A stretch of 11,156 bases of DNA from Accumulibacter sp. (lineage in GTDB: Bacteria; Pseudomonadota; Gammaproteobacteria; Burkholderiales; Rhodocyclaceae), in the NCBI GenBank assembly GCA_003538495.1, contig DPSD01000629.1, positions 1 to 11,156 of the forward strand, read 5' to 3'. Positions 1 through 5,452 of the stretch are shown here, piece after piece. Under the pieces are notes generated by a model that was given only the letters and a program-made list of their open reading frames with translations, was not told the origin of the DNA and did no database searches. The position numbers and the translations under genes are program-made. The number at the start of each line of letters is the position of its first letter. Position 1 is the first letter of the stretch.

Positions 1-22
1 TCGAATCCCGCTCTCTCCGCCA
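1..22 (+). tRNA. tRNA-Ser, 3' end only (partial)
   Basis: The first 22 bases read as the end of a tRNA gene: the TTCGAAT-type T-loop (first base lost at the window edge), the 3' T-stem strand CCCGC, a seven-base acceptor strand TCTCTCC, discriminator G and an encoded CCA. An acceptor strand TCTCTCC with discriminator G is typical of bacterial serine tRNAs, whose 5' strand is GGAGAGA. The anticodon lies outside the window, so the isoacceptor cannot be told. tRNA 3' ends are frequent integration sites, which matters because the next 5.8 kb looks accessory. Confidence 0.85.
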
Positions 23-30
23 AGTGCCTA

Positions 31-59
31 GTAAGGCCGTGCCTTGTAGCCCAGTTTTA
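31..59 (+). terminator. Weak terminator-like hairpin after tRNA-Ser
   Basis: AAGGC (33-37), a three-base loop CGT and GCCTT (41-45) form a perfect 5-bp stem just downstream of the tRNA. A TTTT run (55-58) lies about ten bases past the stem, further than in a canonical intrinsic terminator. It could end the tRNA transcript, but the geometry is poor. Confidence 0.25.
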
Positions 60-221
60 TTACATATCTACCTTCATAACTACCGTTTTATTTGTGCTTG
101 CCTGATCTATCTTGACACAAGAACGCCGCAAACCTTCTCGAAAAAGATGTCAGGGCAGGCACTGATCTCTCCGTCGCGGCTCGAGGGCAAAGCAGGCAGT
201 GGGGCAGGCCGATACGGAGGT

Positions 222-239
222 GCTCTAACCGGTGAGAGC
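222..239. promoter_or_regulatory. Near-perfect 18-bp dyad, possible operator
   Basis: GCTCTAACCGGTGAGAGC reads the same on both strands at 16 of 18 positions: arms GCTCT/AGAGC around a central ACCGGT palindrome. It lies about 130 bp upstream of the PEP-CTERM start codon. A contiguous dyad of this size suits a dimeric DNA-binding regulator better than a terminator, and no T run follows. The regulator is unknown. Confidence 0.3.
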
Positions 240-369
240 TGCGCTGTTGGATTTCAACTCCCCACTGTCCTTGGGTCTCGCCCCGGTTGGTTTCGTTCAG
301 GCCCCCCCCGGTCTTGCCTTCCGCAGTGATCACCAATCAATACGCAGACCAAGATGGAAGGGGCAACAA

Positions 370-1023
370 ATGACTTGTCGGCGCATTGTCGGGCTGTTGT
401 TTGTTCTGGTTCTCTTGGTAGGCTTTGGCCCTGCCAATGCCAGCCTGATCACCACATCAGCGTCAGGCAACCTGATGTTCGAGTATCTCGGGGGTGAAGC
501 CGGGGCGTCCATCCAGGAGTTTGGACTTGGGACACCGGCGGTGGGCTCGTCGATTGGTGATAGAGACACGGTTTTTGTGATCAATTACCACAACCAGCCG
601 GCAGTGTTGCCCTTGGTAAACAAAGGGTACTTTTGGTCCGGAAGCCAACTCGACTTCTATAACCTGTCGGACTACTTGGGCGATCTTTACGCGTTCAGCA
701 GCGGATTGATGGCGACACCGACACAAGCGGACATTGCCGTCTTTACCGACACTAACAATAGCTTGAACCTGGGAGGAAGCGTCGTAGAAGGCGTCGGTGA
801 CAACCAGTGGATTCTGCACCTTGACGACGCTTGGTCCTACCTCTTCGACGATGATGATAACGAAATGATCATCAGGGTCTGGATCGATCAGTCGGCCGAA
901 CCGCCCCTTAGTGTTCCCGAACCAGCCACGTGGGCCATGCTGGTCGCGGCCTCGCTGGCAGGTATGGCCGCTTTCTGGCAGCGGCGCCTTACGAAGCCAA
1001 CGTCGCGTGCAGCGCACAGTTGA
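370..1023 (+). CDS. PEP-CTERM sorting-domain exported protein
   Basis: A 217-aa exported protein of unknown function. Residues 1 to about 24 are a signal peptide: basic MTCRR, a hydrophobic core, and a probable cleavage after ANA. The C-terminus carries the PEP-CTERM tripartite signal: VPEPATWAM from residue 182, a hydrophobic helix, and the basic pair RR at 205-206. In this family an EpsH/XrtA-type exosortase cleaves at the signal during export to the surface or exopolysaccharide matrix. The middle is rich in Gly, Asp and Asn, with an acidic DDDDNE stretch, and has no catalytic motif I recognise. The ATG at 370 is chosen because GGAAGGGG lies just upstream and the signal peptide begins there; the frame is open back to 232. 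About eleven residues follow the RR pair, longer than the usual abrupt end. No exosortase gene is in the window, so sorting would depend on one elsewhere. Confidence 0.9.
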   Translation: MTCRRIVGLLFVLVLLVGFGPANASLITTSASGNLMFEYLGGEAGASIQEFGLGTPAVGSSIGDRDTVFVINYHNQPAVLPLVNKGYFWSGSQLDFYNLSDYLGDLYAFSSGLMATPTQADIAVFTDTNNSLNLGGSVVEGVGDNQWILHLDDAWSYLFDDDDNEMIIRVWIDQSAEPPLSVPEPATWAMLVAASLAGMAAFWQRRLTKPTSRAAHS

Positions 1024-1092
1024 ACCAACTTTGGCGTTGTTCAATGATTGTCGAGACAGCGCCCATGCTTCCACCGGTTGATCAAATCATCC

Positions 1093-1120
1093 TTGACACC
1101 GCCACCCCCCCGAGTATGAT
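1093..1120 (+). promoter_or_regulatory. Strong sigma-70-type promoter
   Basis: A perfect -35 TTGACA (1093-1098) is followed after 16 bp by TATGAT (1115-1120, five of six consensus bases). This is the best promoter match in the window. Transcription would start near 1127. It lies downstream of the PEP-CTERM stop and faces a terminator only about 60 bp further on. It therefore drives either a short RNA or an attenuated leader for the gene at 1360. Confidence 0.65.
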
Positions 1121-1149
1121 TTGCTCCGTTGCGCCGATTTGAGTTTCAG

Positions 1150-1181
1150 CTTGCGGGCGCGTTATAAATGCAGCTAAAGCG
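1150..1181 (+). repeat. Leader repeat, copy 1
   Basis: Aligned with 1896-1928, 26 of 33 columns are identical with one gap. The blocks CTTGC, GGGCG, AAATGC and GCTAAAGCG are conserved. The copy contains TATAAA at 1163-1168, which could be a second -10 with TTGAGT (1139-1144) at 18 bp spacing. Each copy lies upstream of an uncharacterised gene, which suggests a shared promoter, operator or RNA element. Confidence 0.5.
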
Positions 1182-1186
1182 AGGGG

Positions 1187-1223
1187 AACCCGTCTTCAGC
1201 TGCTATGGCTGGGCGGGTTTTTT
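1187..1223 (+). terminator. Rho-independent terminator
   Basis: ACCCGTC (1188-1194) pairs with GGCGGGT (1212-1218) over seven base pairs, one of them G-U. An inner CAGC/GCTG stem sits on top, and the helix runs straight into six T (1218-1223). This is a textbook intrinsic terminator. It would stop the transcript from the promoter at 1093 before it reaches the gene at 1360, unless the GCAGCT/AGCTGC alternative pairing forms. It may also end readthrough from the PEP-CTERM gene. Confidence 0.75.
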
Positions 1224-1282
1224 CGTTTCCGGAGGAATGTTGATGCGATCTCATTAAGAAATCTATCGAGCTGGCGACCTCT

Positions 1283-1321
1283 ATTGCATAGGGACAAGTA
1301 CGTCCTGGTTTTTTGTGCAAT
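1283..1321 (+). terminator. Second hairpin with U tract, nested stems
   Basis: GGGAC (1291-1295) pairs with GTCCT (1302-1306) around AAGTAC, with one G-U, and TTTTTT follows at 1309-1314. An outer perfect 6-bp stem, ATTGCA (1283-1288) with TGCAAT (1316-1321), encloses both the hairpin and the T run. The inner stem looks like a short terminator. The outer stem would instead hold the U tract inside a larger structure. It lies 38 bases before the next start codon. Confidence 0.45.
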
Positions 1322-1359
1322 GGCGTTGTCGTGCTCGTTAACTTTTCAGGAGATCGCAC

Positions 1360-1854
1360 ATGCAAGCCAGTACACAAGGCCCGGTCGGCTATGGCCAGGG
1401 TCGGACCCAAACGACCGAAGTCGTTGCCCCCGTCGTTCGCGTTCGCACCGGCACAACCGTTCAGCTGGGTGTTTACTTAGGCGCCAGGGGGAAACCCTCT
1501 GCCTTCGTCTGGACGGATGAAGAAACAGCGGTGCCCGCACAGGAGATTATCGTCCGCGTCGCTCGGGAAGGCGCCTGGCTCTGGGAAGGCCAGTCCCGGA
1601 TCGACGTCAAAACCGCCTTCCCGCGCAGCAAGGAAGTTGCGCGGCTGGTTCGCCCCTTCGAGGACTGGCAGCGTTTCTTCGAGAAATACTACGACGCTAG
1701 TCGGCCACAGCGTTTCTTCTGGGGCCGCTACCACAACGAAGGGCTGCAGCTGGCCCGGCGGCTTCAAGCCGCACTGATCGACGTGGCGGTCGTACGCTAC
1801 CAGCGGCCGATCGAAGACTGCCGAGACCACGGCGCTGCCGAGATCGAACTGTAG
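1360..1854 (+). CDS. Uncharacterised 164-aa protein
   Basis: I do not recognise a family. The start is well supported: AGGAGA at 1348-1353, six bases before the ATG. The protein has no signal peptide or membrane segment and is probably cytoplasmic. Residues about 20-65 look beta-rich. The C-terminal half is aromatic and basic, with a WQRFFEKYYDASRPQRFFW segment, then a helix rich in Leu, Ala and Arg. The gene sits behind two terminator-like hairpins and shares a leader repeat with the PcfJ cluster 138 bp downstream, which hints at joint regulation. Codon usage is GC-rich like its neighbours. It may be cargo of an integrated element, but nothing in the sequence assigns a function. Confidence 0.75.
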   Translation: MQASTQGPVGYGQGRTQTTEVVAPVVRVRTGTTVQLGVYLGARGKPSAFVWTDEETAVPAQEIIVRVAREGAWLWEGQSRIDVKTAFPRSKEVARLVRPFEDWQRFFEKYYDASRPQRFFWGRYHNEGLQLARRLQAALIDVAVVRYQRPIEDCRDHGAAEIEL

Positions 1855-1860
1855 TAACCA

Positions 1861-1876
1861 GGGGGCTTCGGCCCTC
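1861..1876 (+). other. UUCG-capped hairpin after the 1360 gene
   Basis: GGGGGC, the tetraloop TTCG and GCCCTC form a six-pair stem (one G-U) starting six bases after the stop codon. The UUCG loop is exceptionally stable, but no T run follows. It may protect the mRNA 3' end or pause polymerase rather than act as a full intrinsic terminator. Confidence 0.4.
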
Positions 1877-1895
1877 GTCGCCGAGTTAATGACAA

Positions 1896-1928
1896 CTTGC
1901 AGGGCGACTACAAAATGCTGCTAAAGCG
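1896..1928 (+). repeat. Leader repeat, copy 2
   Basis: This is the partner of 1150-1181: 26 of 33 aligned columns are identical, with a single one-base gap. It includes TACAAA (1909-1914) at the place of TATAAA in copy 1, and a weak TTAATG (1886-1891) 17 bp upstream. It lies 65 bp before the start of the four-gene cluster. A shorter match, TGCGGCTAAA, occurs at 2844-2853 ahead of the PcfJ gene and may be chance. Confidence 0.5.
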
Positions 1929-1942
1929 TCGCTCGCTTCGCC

Positions 1943-1978
1943 ACCCCTGGAAGCCGGCTACGCCGGATCATCAGGGGT
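1943..1978 (+). promoter_or_regulatory. Two-tier hairpin in the 5' leader of the cluster
   Basis: An outer stem ACCCCTG (1943-1949)/CAGGGGT (1972-1978) holds an inner stem CCGGC (1954-1958)/GCCGG (1962-1966) with loop TAC. The outer arm ends one base before the Shine-Dalgarno-like AAGGAA (1979-1984) of the gene at 1993. No T run follows, so translational control or mRNA stabilisation is more likely than termination. No ligand or protein partner is suggested. Confidence 0.4.
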
Positions 1979-1992
1979 AAGGAAAAGCGATC

Positions 1993-2424
1993 ATGAACCG
2001 ACTGCCACATTCTGCGTATCACCCGCACGCCTTCCGCGAAGTCTGCCTACCCTCGGGCAAGATCCTGGGTGTCTGGGCTGACCCGCTCCTGGAACTCGTC
2101 ACCAAGGGCGACTGGCGCGCCACCTGCACTTTCGGCCGCCCGGCGCCGCTCGATGACTTCCTGGTCGTCCTGTCCCGGACCGGTAACGGCTGGGCGACCA
2201 CCGGGGTAACGCTGGCCTGGATCGGCGAACTCGCCCTCCAGCCGCACGATCAACACGCATTCGACGAATGGCTGGCGTTGGCATCGACCGCGGCATGGCT
2301 CGCCGAACTCCAGCAGTTAATAGAAAGCGCCGTGACCACCCTGCAGAGGACAGCGGTCAGTGCCCTGCTGCAAGCCATCCAGCAGCCCGCGAACATTCAC
2401 CTGGCAGACGAGGTGCCGTCATGA
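1993..2424 (+). CDS. Uncharacterised 143-aa protein, first gene of the PcfJ cluster
   Basis: I do not recognise a family. The ATG at 1993 has AAGGAA eight bases upstream. The N-terminal half (residues about 15-80) is mixed and rich in Trp, Gly and Pro. The C-terminal half is strongly helical, with repeated Leu and Ala from about residue 90. No signal peptide or transmembrane helix is evident. The stop codon overlaps the next start as ATGA (2421-2424), so the two proteins are probably translationally coupled and may act together. It shares a leader repeat with the 1360 gene. A role in an integrated element's maintenance or transfer is only an inference from the PcfJ neighbour. Confidence 0.75.
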   Translation: MNRLPHSAYHPHAFREVCLPSGKILGVWADPLLELVTKGDWRATCTFGRPAPLDDFLVVLSRTGNGWATTGVTLAWIGELALQPHDQHAFDEWLALASTAAWLAELQQLIESAVTTLQRTAVSALLQAIQQPANIHLADEVPS

Positions 2425-2738
2425 ATGTGGTCGCCGTCAAGACCCGTTTCGATTTCCAGGCGGCCGTCGCTACCATGCTGGACGGTATCGGCGTCCACCC
2501 GTCCCACGCGCCGGATACGCAGCCGCTGGACTACCAGTTCTGGACCCGTGCCGGACTGCTCTCCCTGCATCCCTTCGACACCTGGCTGCACAGCCGCTTC
2601 CAGGACTCGCGCGCCGCCGCACACATCATCCCCGGCGGACCGCTCAACGCCTGCAGCGGCAAATGGAACTGGCACTTCACCCAGCCGACGCCGGCGGATG
2701 TCGACCAGATGGAGCGGCTGCTGGAGCACCTCCTGTAG
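2421..2738 (+). CDS. Uncharacterised 105-aa protein, coupled to the gene upstream
   Basis: No family is recognised. The start at 2421 is set by the four-base ATGA overlap with the previous stop and by GAGG at 2410-2413. The protein is soluble, rich in His, Trp and Phe, and has no signal peptide. It contains a compact block HPFDTWLHSRF near residues 50-60, then GKWNWHF near 82-88. It ends in a short amphipathic helix. The next convincing start codon is 128 bp downstream, still in the same direction. Coupling to the 143-aa protein suggests a complex or a fixed ratio, which is inference. Confidence 0.75.
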   Translation: MNVVAVKTRFDFQAAVATMLDGIGVHPSHAPDTQPLDYQFWTRAGLLSLHPFDTWLHSRFQDSRAAAHIIPGGPLNACSGKWNWHFTQPTPADVDQMERLLEHLL

Positions 2739-2866
2739 CAGGCGCATCCCCGGCGAGCCCGAGATCTGCGAACAACCTCATGGACTGGCCCACCTTGCGG
2801 GCCGGGGAGATTTACGCCGACTTGCCGCCCCGTCATTCGACACTGCGGCTAAACAGGAGAAACAAC

Positions 2867-4471
2867 ATGACTGCCACCTTCTTGCGGGAGACGATACACG
2901 CCCCACGCGCCACGACGCTGTTGGCGCGCCATCCTGGTGCCTTGCTGCCCGAACGCCTCGAACGGGCCCTGGAAATCGTCTGGGACGACTTGCTGGCCCG
3001 CCTCGAAAAACCCATCGTCGTCACCGACACCCGTGCCCACCACGTTGCCGAATTCCTGGGCTGCGTGCGCTACATCCGCATCAAGCGCAGCGGTCGGGTC
3101 AAGCTCACCCATGTCACCCAGATTGCCGGTCGGTCGAGCTTCATCGACGCAGACTACTTGTGGAACATCGATCTCCCGATGCGGCCGAACGGCGCCTTTC
3201 TCGAACACTACCTTTGTCGCTGGTGGATGGTGCTCGGCGAATGCCTGCAAGACCCGGATGGCAGAGACGGTGCCGAGGCCTTCCTGATGTCCTTTCAGAG
3301 CGAACTGTGGCGGTCGCTGCGTCGCAGCACCTACTGGCAGCGCCTGCGCTACGCACTGCGTGAGGCGATCCGGCCTGATCCGCAAATCCTGGCCTGGGCC
3401 AGGGCGGGTCGTCCTCGGCACGACAACTGGAACGTCTGCAATCGCCTCTACAACCGGACACTGCGCTACAAGCTGCAGTATGCGCAGGTGCAGAAGGAGA
3501 GCCCGCGGCTCGTCTGGCTGCTCACCTTCTTCCTCGACGAAGGCCTGCACGTGGCGGAAGGTCAACCGATCGCCTGGATGAAAGGTGAAATCGAAAGCCG
3601 CCAGGTCACGCCAGCCGGCTGGCGTCTGCTGGCCAATGGTTCGGAGAAGGACTTCCACCATATCCGGGACTGGATCGGCCCGGCCGATGCTTTCGGCCAG
3701 CGAGTGTACGAGCTGACGGCGTGGTTGCGATGCCTGATGGCCATGCGCCCGACGACGCCGATGGCACCGGCGATCCGGCGCTTGTTTCTGCACGACGCGT
3801 TCGATACCGGCGAGGGACCTACGCTGCTCTTCCGTAATGTTCGCCTGCCTCTGCCGGTGGCGCGCATTGTGCTCGTCGAGGCTGAGCGGCGCCTTCTTGC
3901 CGGATCGATGGAGCGGTTCGTCAGCGACGATCTGGTCGACGTCATGACCTGGCTGGGCAGCGAGCACCCGACTCTCGCCAGCAACCAGATCAAGGCTGGC
4001 TGGCGGCACCTGGCTCGCCGTGCGGCCGAATGGAAGCTTGCTGTCGAAGCCGCAGCGGAACTCGGGGTCCTGGCGTGGGACTCGGTGCTTGGCGTCACGC
4101 ATGCCGACGGCTGGGTCGTCACGCCGCTGACCAGCGTTTGGCAGGTGCGCCGAGAGGCGCTGCGTCAGCATCATTGTGCGGATAGCTACCTGGCGCCGTG
4201 TGCAGCGGGGAAGGTGCGCCTCTTCAGCGTAGCCAATGCAGCCGGAAAGGGCGTGGCGACGATCGGGATTGTCTGCGAGGAGCACGGCTGGCGGCCGATC
4301 GCCATTCGCGCTGCCTGCAACCGAGCAGTTACCGGCACCCTGATCGGGCTCGACGAAAAGGTCGCTCGACGTTACACCGACATGTGGCGCCTTGCACCAC
4401 CTGCTCAAGCACGACGGCCAGACGCTCCCGAACTGACTACCCGGGAAGACGAGGAGAGGGATGAGGGATGA
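2867..4471 (+). CDS. PcfJ-like domain protein, 534 aa
   Basis: The C-terminal part (about residues 405-500) matches the PcfJ-like pattern. It has HHC at 435-437, a Tyr four residues on (441), a strand ending LFSV, a GKGVATIGIV strand, a Trp-Arg at 475-476, and Cys-Asn at 484-485. The family is named after a gene of the conjugative plasmid pCF10 and its biochemistry is unknown to me. Residues 1 to about 400 are long, basic and Trp/Arg-rich, with no motif I can name. The ATG at 2867 is chosen for AGGAGA at 2855-2860. An in-frame ATG at 2780 would add 29 residues but lacks a ribosome site. The long open frame on the opposite strand is a GC-rich shadow. It is followed by an overlapping small ORF. 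A function tied to a mobile element is plausible but unproven. Confidence 0.8.
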   Translation: MTATFLRETIHAPRATTLLARHPGALLPERLERALEIVWDDLLARLEKPIVVTDTRAHHVAEFLGCVRYIRIKRSGRVKLTHVTQIAGRSSFIDADYLWNIDLPMRPNGAFLEHYLCRWWMVLGECLQDPDGRDGAEAFLMSFQSELWRSLRRSTYWQRLRYALREAIRPDPQILAWARAGRPRHDNWNVCNRLYNRTLRYKLQYAQVQKESPRLVWLLTFFLDEGLHVAEGQPIAWMKGEIESRQVTPAGWRLLANGSEKDFHHIRDWIGPADAFGQRVYELTAWLRCLMAMRPTTPMAPAIRRLFLHDAFDTGEGPTLLFRNVRLPLPVARIVLVEAERRLLAGSMERFVSDDLVDVMTWLGSEHPTLASNQIKAGWRHLARRAAEWKLAVEAAAELGVLAWDSVLGVTHADGWVVTPLTSVWQVRREALRQHHCADSYLAPCAAGKVRLFSVANAAGKGVATIGIVCEEHGWRPIAIRAACNRAVTGTLIGLDEKVARRYTDMWRLAPPAQARRPDAPELTTREDEERDEG

Positions 4472-4616
4472 AGCGGGAGTCCGGCACCTCGAAGAGAGGC
4501 TGGACGTGATGGTCGACCGGGAGGACACGATGCTACGGGCGATGATCGCCATGGAGCGGGACTTCATGGAGACGATGCCGGATAGGCGAATGTCACGCGA
4601 TGGGGGTTCATCGTGA
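4461..4616 (+). CDS. Small 51-aa ORF overlapping the PcfJ gene end
   Basis: This ORF starts at ATG 4461, inside the last codons of the PcfJ-like gene in another frame, and overlaps it by 11 bases. A strong GAGGAG ribosome site (4451-4456) lies four bases upstream. The product begins MRDEAGVRHLEERL and is highly charged and Met-rich (eight Met). It would form one or two amphipathic helices and ends in Ser. No family is recognised. The good ribosome site and stop-start overlap argue for real, coupled translation. Its small size and the lack of homology evidence argue for caution. Confidence 0.5.
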   Translation: MRDEAGVRHLEERLDVMVDREDTMLRAMIAMERDFMETMPDRRMSRDGGSS

Positions 4617-4714
4617 AGCGAAATATGGTCTGATGGCGGTATGTGAAAAGCATCCGCGGCTGTGGCGCGACAGATCACATACGTTGGCGGTTTCGAATTC
4701 GATGGAGGTTCAGA

Positions 4715-5452
4715 ATGCTCAAGTATCTGCTCATGCTGGCGGCGGCAGCCGCAGGCGGTGCCGCTGATGCTCAGGTCTACAAGTGCAAGGGCCCAGACGG
4801 CAAGGTGCAGTTTTCCGACACGCTGTGCAAGTCCGCCAACGCCTCGGAAGTAGTGCCTGATCGCATGCCTGTGACTCGGCAACAACAGTCCGAGGCTCAG
4901 CAAAAGGCACGGCAAATGCAAGACGAAGCGGCGTCCCTGGATCAACAACCGGCCGCCGCTCTTAACGCCGGACAAGACGCCAGTCGTTCAAGCTCTCGAC
5001 AATCGGAGCCACAGCCCGCTCTACCGACGCCTGTCGCCAACAACGAAACGGCGGACGCTGAAAGAGTTCGATTATCTATCCGCGACGTAGAGCGTCAGGC
5101 AGGGTCCCAGAAGTTGAAAGCCGAAATGATCACCGCCTGCCGTACTGCCGGCCCTGTCCAGCGAGCCACCGGCACATCCGAAGGCGCGGTGAGCGACTGC
5201 GTAAAGAACGTGGAAAGAACGGGAGCAGCCGGCAAAGTGAAGGCACGCCAGATCGCCATCTGCCACGGTGGCGATGTGCCTCCCGAACCGTTACCGCCAC
5301 CACTTCCTCGGCCGACAACCATAACGTCGTGTGACGGCGGCGGCTGCTGGGATGACGTGGGAAATCGCTATAACCGTGGCGGCGGGGGGACGATGCTCCG
5401 AAACGACGGCAAAGTCTGCCAGAAGATCGGCAACATGTTTCAATGCAACTAG
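4715..5452 (+). CDS. Exported DUF4124-domain protein, 245 aa
   Basis: Residues 1-19 form a signal peptide ending ADA before Gln20. The mature N-terminus QVYKCKGPDGKVQFSDTLC (20-38) matches DUF4124, a short domain found in many periplasmic proteobacterial proteins of unknown function. A Gln/Ala/Ser-rich linker follows (about 50-115). Two related 18-residue segments come next (125-142 and 166-183), both starting VER and ending in Cys, with eight identical positions. After a Pro-rich spacer, the tail (about 205-245) has four Cys and a Gly-rich turn. The Cys content suggests disulfides in the periplasm. The ATG at 4715 has GGAGG at 4704-4708; the frame is open upstream to 4643, but that would bury the signal peptide behind a basic stretch. 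It stands alone, with about 98 bp before it and no clear terminator after it. Confidence 0.85.
   Translation: MLKYLLMLAAAAAGGAADAQVYKCKGPDGKVQFSDTLCKSANASEVVPDRMPVTRQQQSEAQQKARQMQDEAASLDQQPAAALNAGQDASRSSSRQSEPQPALPTPVANNETADAERVRLSIRDVERQAGSQKLKAEMITACRTAGPVQRATGTSEGAVSDCVKNVERTGAAGKVKARQIAICHGGDVPPEPLPPPLPRPTTITSCDGGGCWDDVGNRYNRGGGGTMLRNDGKVCQKIGNMFQCN

Larger units (their letters stand above)
23..369. other. Intergenic gap between tRNA-Ser and the PEP-CTERM gene
   Basis: No convincing gene is seen on either strand. The first 130 bases are clearly more AT-rich than the rest of the window. A TTGACA hexamer at 112-117 has no -10 partner at the right distance. The stretch also holds an imperfect dyad at 222-239 and a run of eight C at 302-309. 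The reading frame of the PEP-CTERM gene stays open upstream to 232, but that extension has no signal peptide and no ribosome binding site. Confidence 0.6.
1127..1223 (+). ncRNA. Putative ~97-nt small RNA or attenuator leader
   Basis: The segment is bounded by a strong promoter and an intrinsic terminator and has no good ORF. Foldable parts are GCGCC (1131-1135) with GGCGC (1156-1160), and GCAGCT (1170-1175) with AGCTGC (1198-1203). The second pairing uses bases of the terminator hairpin, so it could act as an antiterminator. The RNA would include the 1150-1181 copy of the repeat also found at 1896-1928. I recognise no known riboswitch or sRNA family. A stand-alone sRNA and a conditional leader for the 1360 gene are both possible. 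Confidence 0.4.

Noticed and set aside
112..140. TTGACA at 112-117 as a promoter for the PEP-CTERM gene
   Set aside because: No -10-like hexamer occurs 15-19 bp downstream.
285..320. A sigma-54 (-24/-12) promoter before the PEP-CTERM gene, as in some PEP-CTERM regulons
   Set aside because: One GG/GC pair has the right spacing, but the surrounding bases do not match TGGCAC-N5-TTGC.
463..1074. 203-codon minus-strand frame opposite the PEP-CTERM gene
   Set aside because: The plus strand encodes a signal peptide and a complete PEP-CTERM signal; the antisense frame shows neither a start signal nor a domain.
1231..1257. Four-codon micro-ORF (MRSH) after a perfect GGAGGA
   Set aside because: The ribosome site is striking, but a four-residue peptide without repeated regulatory codons cannot be supported as a leader peptide.
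2780..2866. In-frame ATG at 2780 as the start of the PcfJ-like protein
   Set aside because: No ribosome site precedes it, while ATG 2867 has AGGAGA at the right distance.
4676..4714. Tandem 18-bp-like repeat just before the DUF4124 start
   Set aside because: Only 13 of 18 positions match and the adjoining frame is not the likely start; probably chance.
2849..4975. A 708-codon open frame on the minus strand opposite the PcfJ gene
   Set aside because: It is antisense to a gene with a recognisable PcfJ motif and a good ribosome site, has no domain I know, and such long shadows are common in GC-rich DNA.
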